From positions 15,267 to 79,266 of the forward strand of contig CALCYI010000068.1 of assembly GCA_937907605.1 (NCBI GenBank): DNA of 64,000 nucleotides, in the 5' to 3' direction. Each line of letters opens with the position of its first letter. Position 1 is the stretch's first letter. The position numbers were made by a program, and so were the translations under genes. This DNA is from an uncultured Clostridia bacterium (GTDB lineage: Bacteria > Bacillota > Clostridia > Oscillospirales > Acutalibacteraceae). This document shows, one piece after another, positions 31,427 to 38,695 of this stretch. The notes under the pieces were generated by a model that saw only the letters and a program-made list of their open reading frames with translations, ran no database searches and had not been told where the DNA came from.

Positions 31427-33070
31427 TTAGTATATTGTACCCGTTGCGGAATCAAAGGCGAGGAGCTGCGGCTTGCCGTTTTGTACATAGTCTATGTAAA
31501 CTCTGCCGTTTTCCTCAATTACGTTTTCCACCTTACACTCGTCGTCGCTGAGCACGTCCTTGAATACCTCAAGCTGCTCCTCGTTATACTGCGAAATATC
31601 GTCGCTCATAAAGAGCACGCCGCCGAAAAGCTTAATAAACTTCGCCAGCGCCTTCTGCTGCTCAAACGAGAATTCGATATTATCGCGGCGAAGCAGGAAT
31701 ACGTCGGGGTCGCAGAGGAACGCCCTTCCGTTAAGACAGCGGCGGTAAATCGTATTATGAATTGCGTTTGGAGTTGAAACGTCCTCACGGTGCATATTAC
31801 GCCTCAGAATACGGTGCTCCCACCAGAGCGCCATATCGGGACCTATGCGCATATATTCAACCTTACCGAAGCAGGGCATCTGCTGAACTCCGCACGCGAG
31901 AATTTCCTTATCCCCTACGCACTCGCGGATAAAGTCGATAGAGTCGTATGCAACCTCGCCCCTCGTCTTGCCGTGAAGGGGAAGAACGGACGCGGCATAG
32001 AGGAAGTCGAGCTTAACCATATCAAAACCCCACTCGTTCAGCACGACGTCAAAGCAGTGCTTTATGTACGCGCGCGCTTCCTCGTTATAAATATCAAGAG
32101 CGTAGAATCCGCCCCAGTTGTGACCGACGGGAACGGGCTTGCCGTTTTCATCCTTAATCAGCCAGTCTTTGTGCTCCTTTGCGATTACAGAGCCCTTCTG
32201 CGCTCCGAACGGCGCGAGCCAGATACCAGCCTTGAAGCCCTGAGCGTGAATAGCGTCGGCAATCGGCTTCATACCGTGCGGGAACTTGTTTTCGTCAACT
32301 AAGAGCCAGTCGCCGACCTTGGTTTCATAACCGTCGTCAACCTGATAGGTGTTTACGTATTCCTTCTGTGTTGCAAGGGAATTAAGGTCGCGCAGGATGA
32401 TTTCCTCGCTGATATCCTGATAGTAATTGTACCACGAGGTATAGCCCTTTATCTTATTGGTAGTACGGGGCTTGATATGCATTTTTTCAAAGTACTCGTC
32501 GAATACCTCGTCATACTCTCCGCCCGTGATGAACATATTTAAAATCTCATACGGCTCGCTGATAGTCACGCCGTCCAAATCTTTTGAAAAGCGCATCGTA
32601 TTTGCGGACATATCGGCGTAAATAAGGGTATAACCCGTCCTGTCGTCAAGGGAGCCGAAAAGGTCTATCGCCCTGCCGTTTCTTACGTATGCAAAGCCGT
32701 GGGAATGGAACTGTCCCTTCTTCAAATCGGAATGGATAAAGGTATAGTCGCCCACGTACTTCATACCGAACATCCTTCCGAACGGGCTTTTGCCTATCGT
32801 GTTAAGGTCGGGCGTGGTTTCGTTACGCGTAAACTCCTTGGTATCCGTCCATGACTGAAAGCCGTTTGCGAAAAACTTTGAATCCTTCTGAAACTCGTAG
32901 TCAAGCTGAACGTAAAATTCTAAAATCTGTACAGGCTTCTTCGGTATAAGGAAAAGCCTGAGAGAGTTTATATACTCCTTCATCTCAAAGGAAAAGTCCT
33001 CGTTTTCCTTATTGGCAATCTTAGTCGTTCTGCCGTCAAGAGTGTACTTAAAAAAATACTTATAATCCAT
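31427..33070 (-). CDS. GH36-type alpha-galactosidase
   Basis: 547 residues from ATG 33070 (MDYKYFFKY), preceded by GAGGT. N-terminal beta-sandwich (~1-205), then a TIM barrel. The nucleophile is Asp355 in MVKLDFLYAAS and the acid/base Asp412 in MRIGPDMALWW, both in GH36 context. VDDGYE and LAPFGA mark the active-site strands. No signal peptide, so it acts on imported oligosaccharides such as melibiose or raffinose, possibly via the GPH symporters. Shorter than the ~720-residue GH36 enzymes and closer to the compact subgroup. The galactoside preference is inferred from the family. Confidence 0.85.
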   Translation of the reverse strand: MDYKYFFKYTLDGRTTKIANKENEDFSFEMKEYINSLRLFLIPKKPVQILEFYVQLDYEFQKDSKFFANGFQSWTDTKEFTRNETTPDLNTIGKSPFGRMFGMKYVGDYTFIHSDLKKGQFHSHGFAYVRNGRAIDLFGSLDDRTGYTLIYADMSANTMRFSKDLDGVTISEPYEILNMFITGGEYDEVFDEYFEKMHIKPRTTNKIKGYTSWYNYYQDISEEIILRDLNSLATQKEYVNTYQVDDGYETKVGDWLLVDENKFPHGMKPIADAIHAQGFKAGIWLAPFGAQKGSVIAKEHKDWLIKDENGKPVPVGHNWGGFYALDIYNEEARAYIKHCFDVVLNEWGFDMVKLDFLYAASVLPLHGKTRGEVAYDSIDFIRECVGDKEILACGVQQMPCFGKVEYMRIGPDMALWWEHRILRRNMHREDVSTPNAIHNTIYRRCLNGRAFLCDPDVFLLRRDNIEFSFEQQKALAKFIKLFGGVLFMSDDISQYNEEQLEVFKDVLSDDECKVENVIEENGRVYIDYVQNGKPQLLAFDSATGTIY

Positions 33071-33134
33071 AAGTATACCTCGATACTTTTTATTATGCAT
33101 ATTATAAATGAGGAGCGCTTCAAAAAGCAACCCT

Positions 33135-33162
33135 ATTATAACGATTAATCAGAATTTTTCAA
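33135..33162 (-). promoter_or_regulatory. sigma-A promoter of the alpha-galactosidase operon
   Basis: TTGAAA (33157-33162), 16 bp, TATAAT (33135-33140) on the minus strand. Confidence 0.65.
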
Positions 33163-33283
33163 GAGGTTTTTAATATTTTTTTACTTTATAAGTATATTAA
33201 TACGGTAAATTGTTAAATTGCACAAATAATTTCCGCATAAAAAATGTATACTTATGAATTTTGCAGATATTTAAAAATGCATA

Positions 33284-33312
33284 TTGACAATGCTTTTTGA
33301 TTGTGATAATGT
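33284..33312 (+). promoter_or_regulatory. promoter of amino-acid ABC operon
   Basis: TTGACA (33284-33289), 17 bp, TAATGT (33307-33312). GTATG-TT-CATAC (33311-33322) overlaps the start region, and TAATGTAT is directly repeated ~23 bp later, a possible operator. Confidence 0.6.
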
Positions 33313-33373
33313 ATGTTCATACAAAAATAATGTATAAAAATTCACTTTCAAAACAAATCAGGAGGACAAAGCT

Positions 33374-34156
33374 ATGAAAAAGTATACTAAAATTATTGCT
33401 ATAGTTGCGGTGCTTGCAGTAATCGGGGTTATCTTTGCAGCGTGTGCAAAGAACGTTGACACAGGAGACACAAGCGACGCTCAGGAAACGGCTAAGGAAA
33501 CCTTAGTTATGGCGACCAACGCGGAGTTCCCGCCCTATGAGTTCCATGAGGGCGACGCAATCGTAGGTATCGACGCAGAGGTTGCTCAGGCAATCGCAGA
33601 CAAGCTCGGTATGGAGCTCAAGATTGAGGACGTATCGTTCGATTCCATTATCCCCGGCGTACAGGCAGGCAAGTACGATATGGGTATGGCGGGTATGACC
33701 GTTACCGATGAGCGTCTTACAAAGGTTAACTTCTCCGATTCATACGCTAAGGGCGTTCAGGTAGTTATCGTTCCCGAGGGCAGCGACATCGCAACCATCG
33801 ACGACATTCAGGGCAAGAAGATAGGCGTTCAGACCTCTACCACGGGCGACATCTACGCTACCGGCGACTTCGGCGAGGAAAGCATCACCCGTTACGATAA
33901 TGGCGCCGTTGCGGTGCAGGCGCTCGTATCGGGCAAGGTTGACTGCGTAATCATCGACAACGAGCCCGCAAAGAGCTACGTTGCGGCAAACGAGGGACTC
34001 AAGATTCTTGACACCTCATACGCTGACGAGGACTATGCAATCTGCTTCAACAAGGAAAATACCGAGCTTCAGGAGAAGGTTAACACCGCCCTTAACGAAC
34101 TTATCGCCGACGGTACTCTCCAGAGCATTGTAGACAAATACATTAACGCAGAATAA
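33374..34156 (+). CDS. amino-acid ABC transporter substrate-binding lipoprotein
   Basis: 260 residues. The lipoprotein signal ends in IFAAC (Cys24), then a Thr/Ser/Asp linker, then a bacterial extracellular solute-binding family 3 domain from ~44 (VMATNAEFPPYEF, DVSFDSIIPGVQAGKYDM, GMTVTDERLTKVNFS). The conserved Arg in TDERL and Asp in VDCVIIDNEPA are the usual ligands for the amino-acid backbone. The exact amino acid is not readable. Start follows AGGAGG. It is the first gene of an SBP-permease-ATPase operon. Confidence 0.92.
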   Translation: MKKYTKIIAIVAVLAVIGVIFAACAKNVDTGDTSDAQETAKETLVMATNAEFPPYEFHEGDAIVGIDAEVAQAIADKLGMELKIEDVSFDSIIPGVQAGKYDMGMAGMTVTDERLTKVNFSDSYAKGVQVVIVPEGSDIATIDDIQGKKIGVQTSTTGDIYATGDFGEESITRYDNGAVAVQALVSGKVDCVIIDNEPAKSYVAANEGLKILDTSYADEDYAICFNKENTELQEKVNTALNELIADGTLQSIVDKYINAE

Positions 34157-34175
34157 TTAAGTAAATTATAAAAAT

Positions 34176-34201
34176 ATCAGGGCGGCTCAGTCCGTCCTGA
34201 T
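34176..34201 (+). terminator. intercistronic hairpin after binding-protein gene
   Basis: A 10-bp stem, ATCAGGGCGG with CCGTCCTGAT, loop CTCAGT, then TTATC. A partial terminator or stabiliser here would explain higher expression of the binding protein than of the membrane parts. Confidence 0.55.
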
Positions 34202-34219
34202 TTATCAGTTTTCAGTACT

Positions 34220-34951
34220 ATGAATATTTCACTTTCAATTATAGACGATATTAAATTCGTATTCTTCGAGGATAACCGATATATGAAGCTCGTGACGGGC
34301 TTTACAAACACGCTTAAAATCACGGGCGGCGCCCTGCTTTTCGGTATTATTATCGGTATTGTTATTGCGGCAATACGAACCTCGTTTGATAAGAATAAGG
34401 AATCAATGAAGCTTCGTGGCGGCGCGGGATACTATATCCTCGGCTTTTTCAATGCGATAGCCAAGGTTTACTTAACCGTTATCCGCGGTACGCCCGTAGT
34501 AGTACAGCTTATGATACTCTACTTCGTAGTGTTCGCGGCGTCCGATAACGGAGTGTTAGTCGGAATAGTTGCGTTCGGTATTAACTCGGGCGCGTACGTT
34601 GCAGAGATTTTCCGCGCGGGCATTATGTCGATTGACAGCGGTCAGTTTGAAGCGGGACGGAGCCTCGGCTTTAACTATTTTCAGACGATGAAAACCATAA
34701 TTATCCCCCAGATGTTCAAAGCCGTGCTCCCCACCCTGCTCAACGAATTTATCGCGCTGCTTAAGGAAACGTCCGTTGCGGGCTACGTAGGCGTTATGGA
34801 TTTGACCAAGGCGGGCAATATCGTAGCGGGGCGCACCTTCGAATACTTTATTCCGCTTATCACGGTGGCGATTATCTATCTCCTATCTGTAATGATTCTC
34901 ACCTCTATTGTAAGCAGGATTGAAAGGAGGCTGAGGAAAAGTGAGCGATAA
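34220..34951 (+). CDS. amino-acid ABC transporter permease
   Basis: 243 residues, HisMQ/GlnP family. It has a short N-terminal segment, about five helices and the EAA loop with FEAGRSLGFNYFQTMKTIIIPQM that docks to the ATPase. YLTVIRGTPVVVQLMILYF is the family-typical second-helix region. There is no strong ribosome binding site directly before ATG 34220, and the upstream hairpin may limit translation. It overlaps the ATPase gene by 11 bp. Confidence 0.9.
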   Translation: MNISLSIIDDIKFVFFEDNRYMKLVTGFTNTLKITGGALLFGIIIGIVIAAIRTSFDKNKESMKLRGGAGYYILGFFNAIAKVYLTVIRGTPVVVQLMILYFVVFAASDNGVLVGIVAFGINSGAYVAEIFRAGIMSIDSGQFEAGRSLGFNYFQTMKTIIIPQMFKAVLPTLLNEFIALLKETSVAGYVGVMDLTKAGNIVAGRTFEYFIPLITVAIIYLLSVMILTSIVSRIERRLRKSER

Positions 34952-35687
34952 TAACGTTTTAATTCAGGTTAAGGATCTAAAAAAGCATTACGTAGACGGC
35001 GAGGTGCACGCGCTTGACGGAGTAACTACCGAGATTGACAAGGGCGAGGTTGTAGTAATCGTAGGCCCCTCGGGCTCGGGTAAATCCACCTTCCTGCGCT
35101 CGCTCAACCTCCTTGAAATCCCCACGGGCGGACAGATAATCTTTGAGGGTACGGACATCACCGCAAAGAAGGTTAATATTAACAAGCACCGTCAGAAGAT
35201 GGGTATGGTGTTCCAGCACTTCAACCTGTTTCCCAATATGACCGTGCTAAAAAACCTCACCGTTGCGCCGATGAAGCTCCTCGGCAAATCAAAGGAGGAG
35301 GCTGAAAAGAAGGCGCTTGAGCTTCTGACTAAGGTAGGGCTTGAGGACAGAGCTGACGCGTACCCGAGCCAGCTTTCGGGAGGTCAGAAGCAGAGGGTAG
35401 CTATAGTCCGCGCGCTTTGTATGGAGCCAGACGTTATGCTCTTTGACGAGCCGACCTCGGCGCTCGACCCGGAAATGGTCGGCGAGGTTCTCCAGGTTAT
35501 GAATGACCTCGCGCACGACGGTATGACGATGGTCGTAGTTACTCACGAAATGGGCTTTGCAAAGGAGGTCGGCACGCGCGTAATCTTTATGGCGGACGGC
35601 AAAATACTCGAGGAAAACACGCCAGAGGAATTTTTCAGTAATCCTAAAAATCCGCGCCTTATTGACTTTCTCTCAAAGGTATTATAA
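34941..35687 (+). CDS. amino-acid ABC transporter ATP-binding protein
   Basis: 248 residues, GlnQ/HisP type: Walker A GPSGSGKST (~42-50), Q-loop FQHFNLFPN, signature LSGGQKQR, Walker B VMLFDEPTSALDPEM and H-loop VTHEMGFA. Complete and presumably active. The start codon is GTG at 34941, inside the end of the permease gene, with AGGAGG at ~34924 and GAGG closer. This indicates translational coupling. The last gene of the importer operon. Confidence 0.93.
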   Translation: MSDNNVLIQVKDLKKHYVDGEVHALDGVTTEIDKGEVVVIVGPSGSGKSTFLRSLNLLEIPTGGQIIFEGTDITAKKVNINKHRQKMGMVFQHFNLFPNMTVLKNLTVAPMKLLGKSKEEAEKKALELLTKVGLEDRADAYPSQLSGGQKQRVAIVRALCMEPDVMLFDEPTSALDPEMVGEVLQVMNDLAHDGMTMVVVTHEMGFAKEVGTRVIFMADGKILEENTPEEFFSNPKNPRLIDFLSKVL

Positions 35688-35691
35688 AGGA

Positions 35692-35722
35692 AACAGGGCT
35701 GTCCGAAACGGACAGTCCTGTT
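35692..35722. terminator. shared convergent terminator
   Basis: A 14-bp stem, AACAGGGCTGTCCG with CGGACAGTCCTGTT (one G-U), loop AAA. The U-tracts on both sides are weak. It sits between the importer operon and the anti-sigma gene. Confidence 0.65.
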
Positions 35723-35725
35723 AAT

Positions 35726-36424
35726 TTACTCAGAATATTCAAGCTGCATATTACCGTCCTTATCAAAGAACGTATTTATAGTAGCCTTTGCCGTTGTACC
35801 ATCTTTATACTCAACGGTTACGGTAATTGTATCATTTAACAGCATATTAAAGTCCAAGGAGTTCTTATCTGAATGAAGCATAACGTCAATGTTTTCCGAC
35901 GGGCTGTAAAACACGTCCACGGCTTCGTCGTTACCGATTTCAAGCGTTAATACCGAGGAGTAAGGCTGATCGGGATTTTGTCCCGGTTCTTCACGAATAA
36001 CCTTAACGTCGTTACCTATACGCGTCATATAATTAAGCTCTCCGTGTTCGGAAGTATAGGTTACTGTTTTTATGTTTCTTCCGTCAAAGTGAAAGCCTTG
36101 CGATTTCTCAGTAACGGTATTGGAATCTTCATATTCCAAATGCACGTCCGTTTTTACAATCGGCGTATCTTTAAGGTTAACTTCCTTTCCTTTAGCATAA
36201 GCCGTTATGCTGAAAGCATTACTCGGCGCATTGATTTTTGCGCTGATAGCGCTTCCTCCAAATATTCCTGCAACAAGCAGTATCAGACAGGCCGCAACAG
36301 CCAGAATGGGTTTCATCTTTATTGTTCTTCTTTTTTCTTGCTTTGTCATATCCATTATCCTTTCAGTCAATTCCTCGGAATGACGGACTCCTGACATAGC
36401 CGATTTATAATTATCCTTATTCAT
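35726..36424 (-). CDS. putative membrane anti-sigma factor
   Basis: 232 residues. The cytoplasmic N-terminus (~1-36) has SAMSGVRHSEELTERIMDMTKQEKRR, a short helical segment seen in clostridial ECF partners. One transmembrane helix (~38-58) follows, then a ~170-residue extracytoplasmic beta-rich domain. It starts 8 bp inside the sigma-factor gene, the classic sigma/anti-sigma arrangement. No zinc-binding ZAS motif is seen. The function is inferred from topology and overlap; the signal sensed by the outer domain is unknown. Confidence 0.7.
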   Translation of the reverse strand: MNKDNYKSAMSGVRHSEELTERIMDMTKQEKRRTIKMKPILAVAACLILLVAGIFGGSAISAKINAPSNAFSITAYAKGKEVNLKDTPIVKTDVHLEYEDSNTVTEKSQGFHFDGRNIKTVTYTSEHGELNYMTRIGNDVKVIREEPGQNPDQPYSSVLTLEIGNDEAVDVFYSPSENIDVMLHSDKNSLDFNMLLNDTITVTVEYKDGTTAKATINTFFDKDGNMQLEYSE

Positions 36425-36899
36425 TTATCCAATCATCTCCTAAAATATCTTTTAAATGTTTTCTTGCGCGGTGGAGGCGCGTACCAACGGACGATTCGCT
36501 TATTTTAAGTACGGCTGCAATTTCTTTAATGCTCAGCTCCTCATAGTAAAATAAGTGAATTACTGTCCTTTCCTTTTTCGGTAGCCACATAACAGCGTTA
36601 AATAAATCGAAATCACGCGGCTTATCAAAGGTATAAAGCTCCTTAGCCTCGTCTAATGAGGTGCCGTTTTTGCGAAAGAATGACTTAAGCAGGTTCTTGC
36701 TTTCGTTCACGCATACGGCTGTAAGCCAGTTGTCTATATGCCCGCTGCTTTCAAATTCCTTTTTGCAGTTCATAAGCTTGAGAAAAACATTCTGGACTAT
36801 ATCCTCTGCGTCATAGTGATTTTTAGTAAAGCTAAGCGCAATAAGATAGAGCCTGTTGCTATTTCTCTTTACGGCATATATAAATTCGTCATTATTCAC
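36417..36899 (-). CDS. ECF sigma factor
   Basis: 160 residues. Sigma region 2 (~8-75; NRLYLIALSFTKNHYDAEDIVQNVFLKLM) and region 4 (~105-155; LPKKERTVIHLFYYEELSIKEIAAVLKISESSVGTRLHRARKHL) are both complete, with no region 3, as in extracytoplasmic-function sigmas. Its stop overlaps the start of the anti-sigma gene. The upstream TGTAAAAAATCCGTCC element probably makes it autoregulated. Confidence 0.9.
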   Translation of the reverse strand: MNNDEFIYAVKRNSNRLYLIALSFTKNHYDAEDIVQNVFLKLMNCKKEFESSGHIDNWLTAVCVNESKNLLKSFFRKNGTSLDEAKELYTFDKPRDFDLFNAVMWLPKKERTVIHLFYYEELSIKEIAAVLKISESSVGTRLHRARKHLKDILGDDWINE

Positions 36900-36919
36900 T
36901 CTATCACCACCCTCGAAGG

Positions 36920-36961
36920 TACCTTCACTATATATACAACTGAAAGGACGGATTTTTTACA
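36920..36961 (-). promoter_or_regulatory. putative autoregulated ECF promoter
   Basis: The minus strand has TGTAAAAAATCCGTCC (36946-36961) then CTTTCAGTTGTATATATAG. From memory, TGTAA plus a CCGTC-like element precedes related clostridial ECF genes. A weak sigma-A reading of TTGTAT/TATATAG without correct spacing is the alternative. Confidence 0.35.
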
Positions 36962-36989
36962 AAAATTCAGGCTGCCTGTAAAGGCAGCC
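36961..36989 (-). terminator. terminator of GPH symporter 2
   Basis: GGCTGCCT and AGGCAGCC around a four-base loop, then TGAATTTTTG on the minus strand. It directly abuts the predicted ECF promoter. Confidence 0.75.
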
Positions 36990-36992
36990 CAA

Positions 36993-37027
36993 CCACTAAC
37001 TACTTACCGCTTACTGCTTACTGCTCA
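36993..37027. repeat. heptamer tandem repeat (CYRCTTA), 5 units
   Basis: CCACTAA, CTACTTA, CCGCTTA, CTGCTTA, CTGCTCA in exact 7-bp register. The array contains the TAA stop (37018-37020) of the GPH symporter gene. Confidence 0.8.
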
Positions 37028-38562
37028 GCGTTGTGCTTTTCAATAAGCTCGGCAAGGATTTTTTCGTGCTCGCTCTTGCTGATTTCATACTTAAGAGTCG
37101 GAATTACCGCGATAATCATACCGATTGCGGGAGGTACGGTAAGCAAAAACCACATTGCAGAGGAATACTGCTCAAAATCGCGCGCAAAGCTTGCACCCGC
37201 TGCAACCGCCTCGTTCATTTTAGCAATATTCACGTCCGTATAACCAACGGCGTTATATACATACGCAGAAATAATCGTGGCGATACCCGCGGAAAGCTTC
37301 GTAATAAAGCTCTGTCCCGAGAAGAATACGCCGTCCGGACGGAAGCCGTTGTGGTATTCCTCATAGTCGATACAGTCCGAAATCATCATGGACTGACATA
37401 CCATAACGATACCCATACCCGCGCCGCCGAGGAGTATCAAAACGCCCTCGATAATAACCCACTTGAGCTGGGCAAGGTCGTACGGAGCGATTTTATAGAT
37501 AACAAACATAATGCCCGTCGGGATACCCGCAAGCGCGGAAAGATTATAGAGCAGCTTTACGTCAAACTTTTTAATGAGATATGGGAAAAGCCCCATAATA
37601 CCGAACTGTCCGATGAAGAAACCGCCTGCTATAATCAGAAGATTCCTAAGCTTTATCGGGTCGGTAAACATACTCATCATATCGCCGTCGCAGTAATAAT
37701 ACGTAAACAGCGTAATTACGACAATCATCATAAGCTGCATAGGAGAACGTAAAACGCCCGAGATAAGAATTCTTCTGAAGGGCTTACAGCTCCACATAAG
37801 CTTGAAGCTCTCCTTCATGGACTTTGTTTCCTCGGATACGGGTACTCTTTCCTTAGTGCCGAGACCCGCAAGCTCAAACAAAGCGGAGGCTATTACGGTA
37901 GAAATAATCGCAACGATGATAAAGCCCTTCTGGGCGTTGTCGCTTTCGCCGAGCATTTTATTCGCCGCCTGTGAAGCGGGAACGATACCTACTACGATAA
38001 AGGAAGCGCCGATTGAAGCTACTATTCTTGCAAGCGAGATAAGCTTAGCCCTGTCGCCCTCGTCCTCTGTCATGCGCGGAATAATGCCCCAAAGCGGGAT
38101 ATCGCCGATAGTATAGCTCATTCCCCAGAGAACGTAGGAAAGCGCAGCCCACGCGGTAATCAGCACCATAGCGGTACCGTGCCCCGCAAGCTTTGCCGTA
38201 GCATAATTTCCGTTAAGGAAGGTTGCGATAGTAATTACCATAATAACGGGCGGTACGAAAAGCAGATACGGACGGCATTTGCCCCATTTGCTTTTCGTCT
38301 TGTCAACTATCGTGCCCATCATCGGGTCGTTAATCGCGTCCCAAACCCTTGCAATCGCCATTATCCAGCCGAGCGCAATTGCGTTGAGGCAGATTACATT
38401 CTGAAAATAAAAGTAAAGACCTACGGCGATAATATTATAAATCATATTCTGCCCTGCGAGACCGATAAGGTACATCGCAGCCTCGCCGCGCGTATAGGTA
38501 TTCTTGGCTCTCATAATAATTCCCATAGCCTTTCTGCCCATAAATAGTTTATTATAATTCAC
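37018..38562 (-). CDS. GPH family sugar:cation symporter (second copy)
   Basis: 514 residues, ~12 helices, with the same hallmarks as the symporter at 6517: DAINDPMMGTIVDKTKSKW, KCRPYL and DCIDYEEYHNGFRPDGVFFSG. The preferred start is GTG 38562 (then AATTATAATAAA), because GGAAAGGA lies 6 nt upstream; internal ATGs at ~38541 and ~38526 have poor sites. It is downstream of a NahK-like sugar kinase gene and so may import an N-acetylhexosamine-containing disaccharide or related sugar. A structured leader and a palindrome precede it. The stop codon lies in a heptamer repeat. Confidence 0.87.
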   Translation of the reverse strand: MNYNKLFMGRKAMGIIMRAKNTYTRGEAAMYLIGLAGQNMIYNIIAVGLYFYFQNVICLNAIALGWIMAIARVWDAINDPMMGTIVDKTKSKWGKCRPYLLFVPPVIMVITIATFLNGNYATAKLAGHGTAMVLITAWAALSYVLWGMSYTIGDIPLWGIIPRMTEDEGDRAKLISLARIVASIGASFIVVGIVPASQAANKMLGESDNAQKGFIIVAIISTVIASALFELAGLGTKERVPVSEETKSMKESFKLMWSCKPFRRILISGVLRSPMQLMMIVVITLFTYYYCDGDMMSMFTDPIKLRNLLIIAGGFFIGQFGIMGLFPYLIKKFDVKLLYNLSALAGIPTGIMFVIYKIAPYDLAQLKWVIIEGVLILLGGAGMGIVMVCQSMMISDCIDYEEYHNGFRPDGVFFSGQSFITKLSAGIATIISAYVYNAVGYTDVNIAKMNEAVAAGASFARDFEQYSSAMWFLLTVPPAIGMIIAVIPTLKYEISKSEHEKILAELIEKHNAEQ

Positions 38563-38574
38563 ACATTATCCTTT

Positions 38575-38649
38575 CCTTGTTGGGCAGACAAGGCGTATAA
38601 TGGGAATTTAGCCATCGCTCGTTGTCGCAAAGCGACATACTGAGCGGGC
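38575..38649 (-). promoter_or_regulatory. structured 5' leader of GPH symporter 2
   Basis: Hairpin TGTCGC-AAA-GCGACA (38623-38637) is nested in an outer CGCTC/GAGCG and GCC/GGC stem (38611-38649). A second hairpin, CCTTGT/ACAAGG (38575-38593), overlaps the GGAAAGGA ribosome binding site by one to two bases. Translational or attenuation control is possible. Confidence 0.45.
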
Positions 38650-38685
38650 ATTATAATCGGTGATTAGTGTGAATTCTCACACTAA
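38650..38685 (-). promoter_or_regulatory. GPH symporter 2 promoter with palindromic site
   Basis: TATAAT (38650-38655) on the minus strand lacks a good -35. Instead a palindrome TTAGTGTGA-N4-TCACACTAA (38664-38685) covers that region, suggesting an activator- or repressor-controlled promoter. Confidence 0.5.
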
Positions 38686-38695
38686 CGCCTCCTTG

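Noticed and set aside
6517..38562. Recent duplication of the two GPH symporters
   Set aside because: They share family signatures but differ throughout, have different leaders and partners, and look like old paralogs or separate acquisitions.
38664..38685. True CRP-binding site
   Set aside because: The TGTGA/TCACA halves are separated by four bases rather than six, and a CRP gene is not shown. Kept only as an unassigned palindrome.
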